7,519 nt of DNA from Acidilobaceae archaeon (lineage in GTDB: Archaea > Thermoproteota > Thermoprotei_A > Sulfolobales > Acidilobaceae): contig JALWJI010000012.1 in the NCBI GenBank assembly GCA_027081695.1, positions 1 to 7,519 of the forward strand. The letters are read 5' to 3'. Position numbers and translations under genes: made by a program. The notes beneath the pieces were generated by a model. That model worked only from the letters and a program-made list of their open reading frames with translations, made no database searches and was not told the origin of the DNA. Shown here piece by piece: positions 6,104 to 7,519 of the stretch (its first letter is position 1; every line of letters starts with the position of its first letter).

Positions 6104-6140
6104 AATAGTTCTGTTTTCGTTCCAGCTCTCGGGTAAAACA

Positions 6141-6575
6141 ATAGATCTTGCCCTTGTACCGATCAATTCGTTAAGGCCTCATGAAGAAATAGTCGAGGAC
6201 AACCTTCGCAGAGTACTCGAATCAATAAAGAAAGACCAATATGTGAAGAGGCCCATAATAGTAGATAGAGACACACACGTTATCCTCGATGGACACCATA
6301 GATATACAGCGTTGAACATACTCGGTGCCAAATATGTTCCAGCATACTTGATAAATTATAACGACGATTCAATAGTAGAAGTTAGATCTTGGAAGGATAA
6401 CAGGCCCTTGTCTAAACATATTGTTATAGAAGCTGGTCTCCGAGGACACAGATTCCCTCCTAAGACCACACGCCACATAGTTAAGGTTCCCCTTCCCGAG
6501 TGCTGGCTTCATATCGATATTCTACGAGGGAAGAAAAGGATTATTTCTGCTTGTGGCCGTAAAATACGTATATAG
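6141..6575 (+). CDS. serK: Free L-serine kinase, SerK/ParB-like fold (start uncertain)
   Basis: This enzyme phosphorylates free serine to O-phosphoserine for cysteine synthesis in the cytoplasm. Three blocks identify it. LRPHEEIVEDN (6171-6203) carries the glutamate matching the catalytic one of Thermococcus SerK. VILDGHHRYTAL (6279-6314) is the nucleotide/metal loop. FPPKTTRHIV near the C-terminus is a phosphate-contacting stretch. It is short (about 145 residues; the Thermococcus enzyme is about 240), lacking the long insert of that protein. The frame is closed by TGA at 6060-6062, and no ATG, GTG or TTG occurs before the PHEE motif. The first usable codon is GTG 6243, which would delete that motif. 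I extend to ATA 6141 because conserved sequence begins about there (DLALVPINSLRPHEE). A rare start, a sequence error or a 5' frameshift are all possible. The cysteine synthase gene follows 58 bp later. Confidence 0.75.
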   Translation: MDLALVPINSLRPHEEIVEDNLRRVLESIKKDQYVKRPIIVDRDTHVILDGHHRYTALNILGAKYVPAYLINYNDDSIVEVRSWKDNRPLSKHIVIEAGLRGHRFPPKTTRHIVKVPLPECWLHIDILRGKKRIISACGRKIRI

Positions 6576-6633
6576 TGCTAGATTAATATTATTTTATTTT
6601 ATTAAAATCAGTTGAATTAAGGGGCTGAAAAGC
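6576..6633 (+). promoter_or_regulatory. T-rich serK end and promoter of the cysteine synthase gene
   Basis: This 58-bp gap contains TATTATTTTATTTTATTAAAA (about 6587-6606), which could serve both as oligo-T termination for serK and as a TATA element. A start about 25 nt downstream would be near 6615-6626. The downstream gene may thus be transcribed separately or by read-through. Confidence 0.4.
6619..6624 (+). promoter_or_regulatory. Ribosome-binding site of the cysteine synthase gene
   Basis: AAGGGG lies 9 nt before GTG 6634. The in-frame TGA at 6613-6615 excludes any earlier start, so this site supports GTG 6634 and with it the lysine-rich tail. Confidence 0.45.
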
Positions 6634-7519
6634 GTGCCGAGAAAACGCAAGAAAAAGAAGAAAGAAAAAGTAAAACTCCCAATCTGGGCAAAGATCCCTC
6701 CAAAACGAAGAAAGAAAAAAGACTACAGGCACGTCCTAAACCCAGAAATACTACGCCTAATAGGAATTCTATATCAAAAAAGGAAACCGGTACCCATGAT
6801 CAAAGCGGCGGAGGACAAGCTCCTAGCAATAGAAGTACTAAGAATACTAGGTGTCCCGGAAAGATTTCTAGAAGATATCGTAATAATGAACCTAGACGTG
6901 CTCAAGATAATAAAACCTCCCTACAAGATGGGGGTAGCAAAGAGTCCAGCAGAACTAGTAGAAGCATCGAAGCCAACACCCCTTGTACGGCTAAAAATCA
7001 AAAACATGCCAACTATATGGGCAAAACTAGAATGGTTCAACCCATTCAGCCTAAGTGTTAAAGACAGAATAGCAGCAGGCATACTTCTAGCACTACTCGA
7101 AATCGAAGATCAAGTAAAGGGAGTAACAGAAGTATCAAGCGGAAACACGGGAATAGCAATAGCAAGCCTGGCAAGGGCACTAGGGCTAGACGCCAGAATA
7201 TACTTCCCAGGATACACGCCCGAGGCCACTCGTGCAACACTTGATCTACTAGGAGTAGAATACAAGATAAGCGAGAAAGGACTAACAGTAGACCTCATAG
7301 AAGACGTCAAGCTCTGGGCCAAATGGACAGGATTTACACACGTAGACCAGTTCGAAAACGACTACAACTTCCTCACCCACCTTAGAACAACTACTATTGA
7401 AATAATAGAACAGCTCGAAAAAGCCAAAGCAAAACCGGACAAGATCGTGCTAGTATCCGGCACAAGTGGGACCTCTGCAGCAGTATCCTTCGGCCTATAC
7501 CACTACTATAAGGGGAGAC
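6634..7519 (+). CDS. cysO: O-phosphoserine sulfhydrylase / cysteine synthase (CysO type), 3'-truncated by window edge
   Basis: This PLP enzyme would make cysteine from O-phosphoserine and sulfide. The 295 visible residues contain PTPLVRL (114-120), then KLEWFNPFSLSVKDR, whose Lys143 is the expected PLP lysine (Lys127 in the Aeropyrum pernix enzyme, as I recall it). They also contain the substrate loop SSGNTGIA (168-175), GFTHVDQFENDYNF (233-246) and the PLP-phosphate loop SGTSGTSAA (275-283). The NPFSLSVKDR and HVxQFxND blocks match the archaeal CysO subgroup better than ordinary O-acetylserine enzymes. The ~110 residues before PTPLVR are also typical of CysO, so GTG 6634 gives a family-like length. 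Residues 3-29 contain 17 Lys/Arg, an unusual polybasic tail. The C-terminal part, including the phosphate-selecting arginine, is beyond the window. Placement after serK supports O-phosphoserine as substrate. Confidence 0.9.
   Translation, partial: MPRKRKKKKKEKVKLPIWAKIPPKRRKKKDYRHVLNPEILRLIGILYQKRKPVPMIKAAEDKLLAIEVLRILGVPERFLEDIVIMNLDVLKIIKPPYKMGVAKSPAELVEASKPTPLVRLKIKNMPTIWAKLEWFNPFSLSVKDRIAAGILLALLEIEDQVKGVTEVSSGNTGIAIASLARALGLDARIYFPGYTPEATRATLDLLGVEYKISEKGLTVDLIEDVKLWAKWTGFTHVDQFENDYNFLTHLRTTTIEIIEQLEKAKAKPDKIVLVSGTSGTSAAVSFGLYHYYKGR

Larger units (their letters stand above)
5738..6140. other. Divergent spacer between the AOR gene and serK
   Basis: This spacer of about 400 bp separates the leftward AOR gene from the rightward cysteine genes. 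It holds the AOR promoter, a + strand TATA-like stretch, a GC-rich island, and the TATA-like element and open frame leading into serK. A long - strand frame (5756-6166) crosses it but is not supported as a gene. Confidence 0.6.

Noticed and set aside
5756..6166. 136-codon - strand frame between the AOR gene and serK
   Set aside because: It begins with TTG inside the conserved serK coding, has no recognisable domain or ribosome-binding site, and covers promoter-like sequence on both strands. It is probably chance.
1..7519. CRISPR array, insertion sequence, tRNA or rRNA
   Set aside because: I looked for regularly spaced repeats, terminal inverted repeats with transposase motifs and tRNA T-loop patterns on both strands by eye and saw none. 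A tRNA with introns could be missed without a covariance search.

Overview
The window looks like part of a chromosome from a hyperthermophilic crenarchaeon (Thermoproteota), most likely of the Desulfurococcales type. Four things point this way. A threonyl-tRNA editing protein (ThrRS-ed) is split from its synthetase. Codon use is rich in ATA, CTA and AGA/AGG. Leaders are short, with TATA boxes close to the starts. The cysteine enzymes most resemble, from memory, those of Aeropyrum and Staphylothermus. No species can be named from the sequence alone. No rRNA, tRNA, CRISPR array, insertion sequence or phage gene was seen.

Left part, + strand (1-3005): the 3' part of a Kef/CPA2-type cation:proton antiporter, a five-helix Yip1-like membrane protein, and ThrRS-ed, which removes serine mischarged on tRNA-Thr. 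The gaps between them are short. Two small zinc-ribbon genes on the - strand (2956-3473) are coupled by an ATGA overlap. The second one converges on the ThrRS-ed gene and shares 50 bp with it.

Middle part (3474-5737): a 410-bp AT-rich spacer holds a perfect 11-bp tandem duplication and one doubtful small ORF. Then comes a complete aldehyde:ferredoxin oxidoreductase (AOR) family tungsten/molybdenum-pterin enzyme on the - strand, followed by a hairpin plus T-tract terminator. The enzyme lacks the first cysteine of the usual Cys-X2-Cys-X3-Cys iron-sulfur motif.

Right part, + strand (5738-7519): a divergent spacer of about 400 bp contains a 93-bp GC-rich island that could be a structured RNA. 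Next are a SerK-type free-serine kinase and the 5' part of an O-phosphoserine sulfhydrylase (CysO type). Together these two would make cysteine by serine -> O-phosphoserine -> cysteine, so they form a compact biosynthetic module. The serine kinase reading frame has no ATG, GTG or TTG upstream of its conserved Pro-His-Glu-Glu motif, so its start or its intactness is in question. The sulfhydrylase begins with a strikingly lysine-rich tail.
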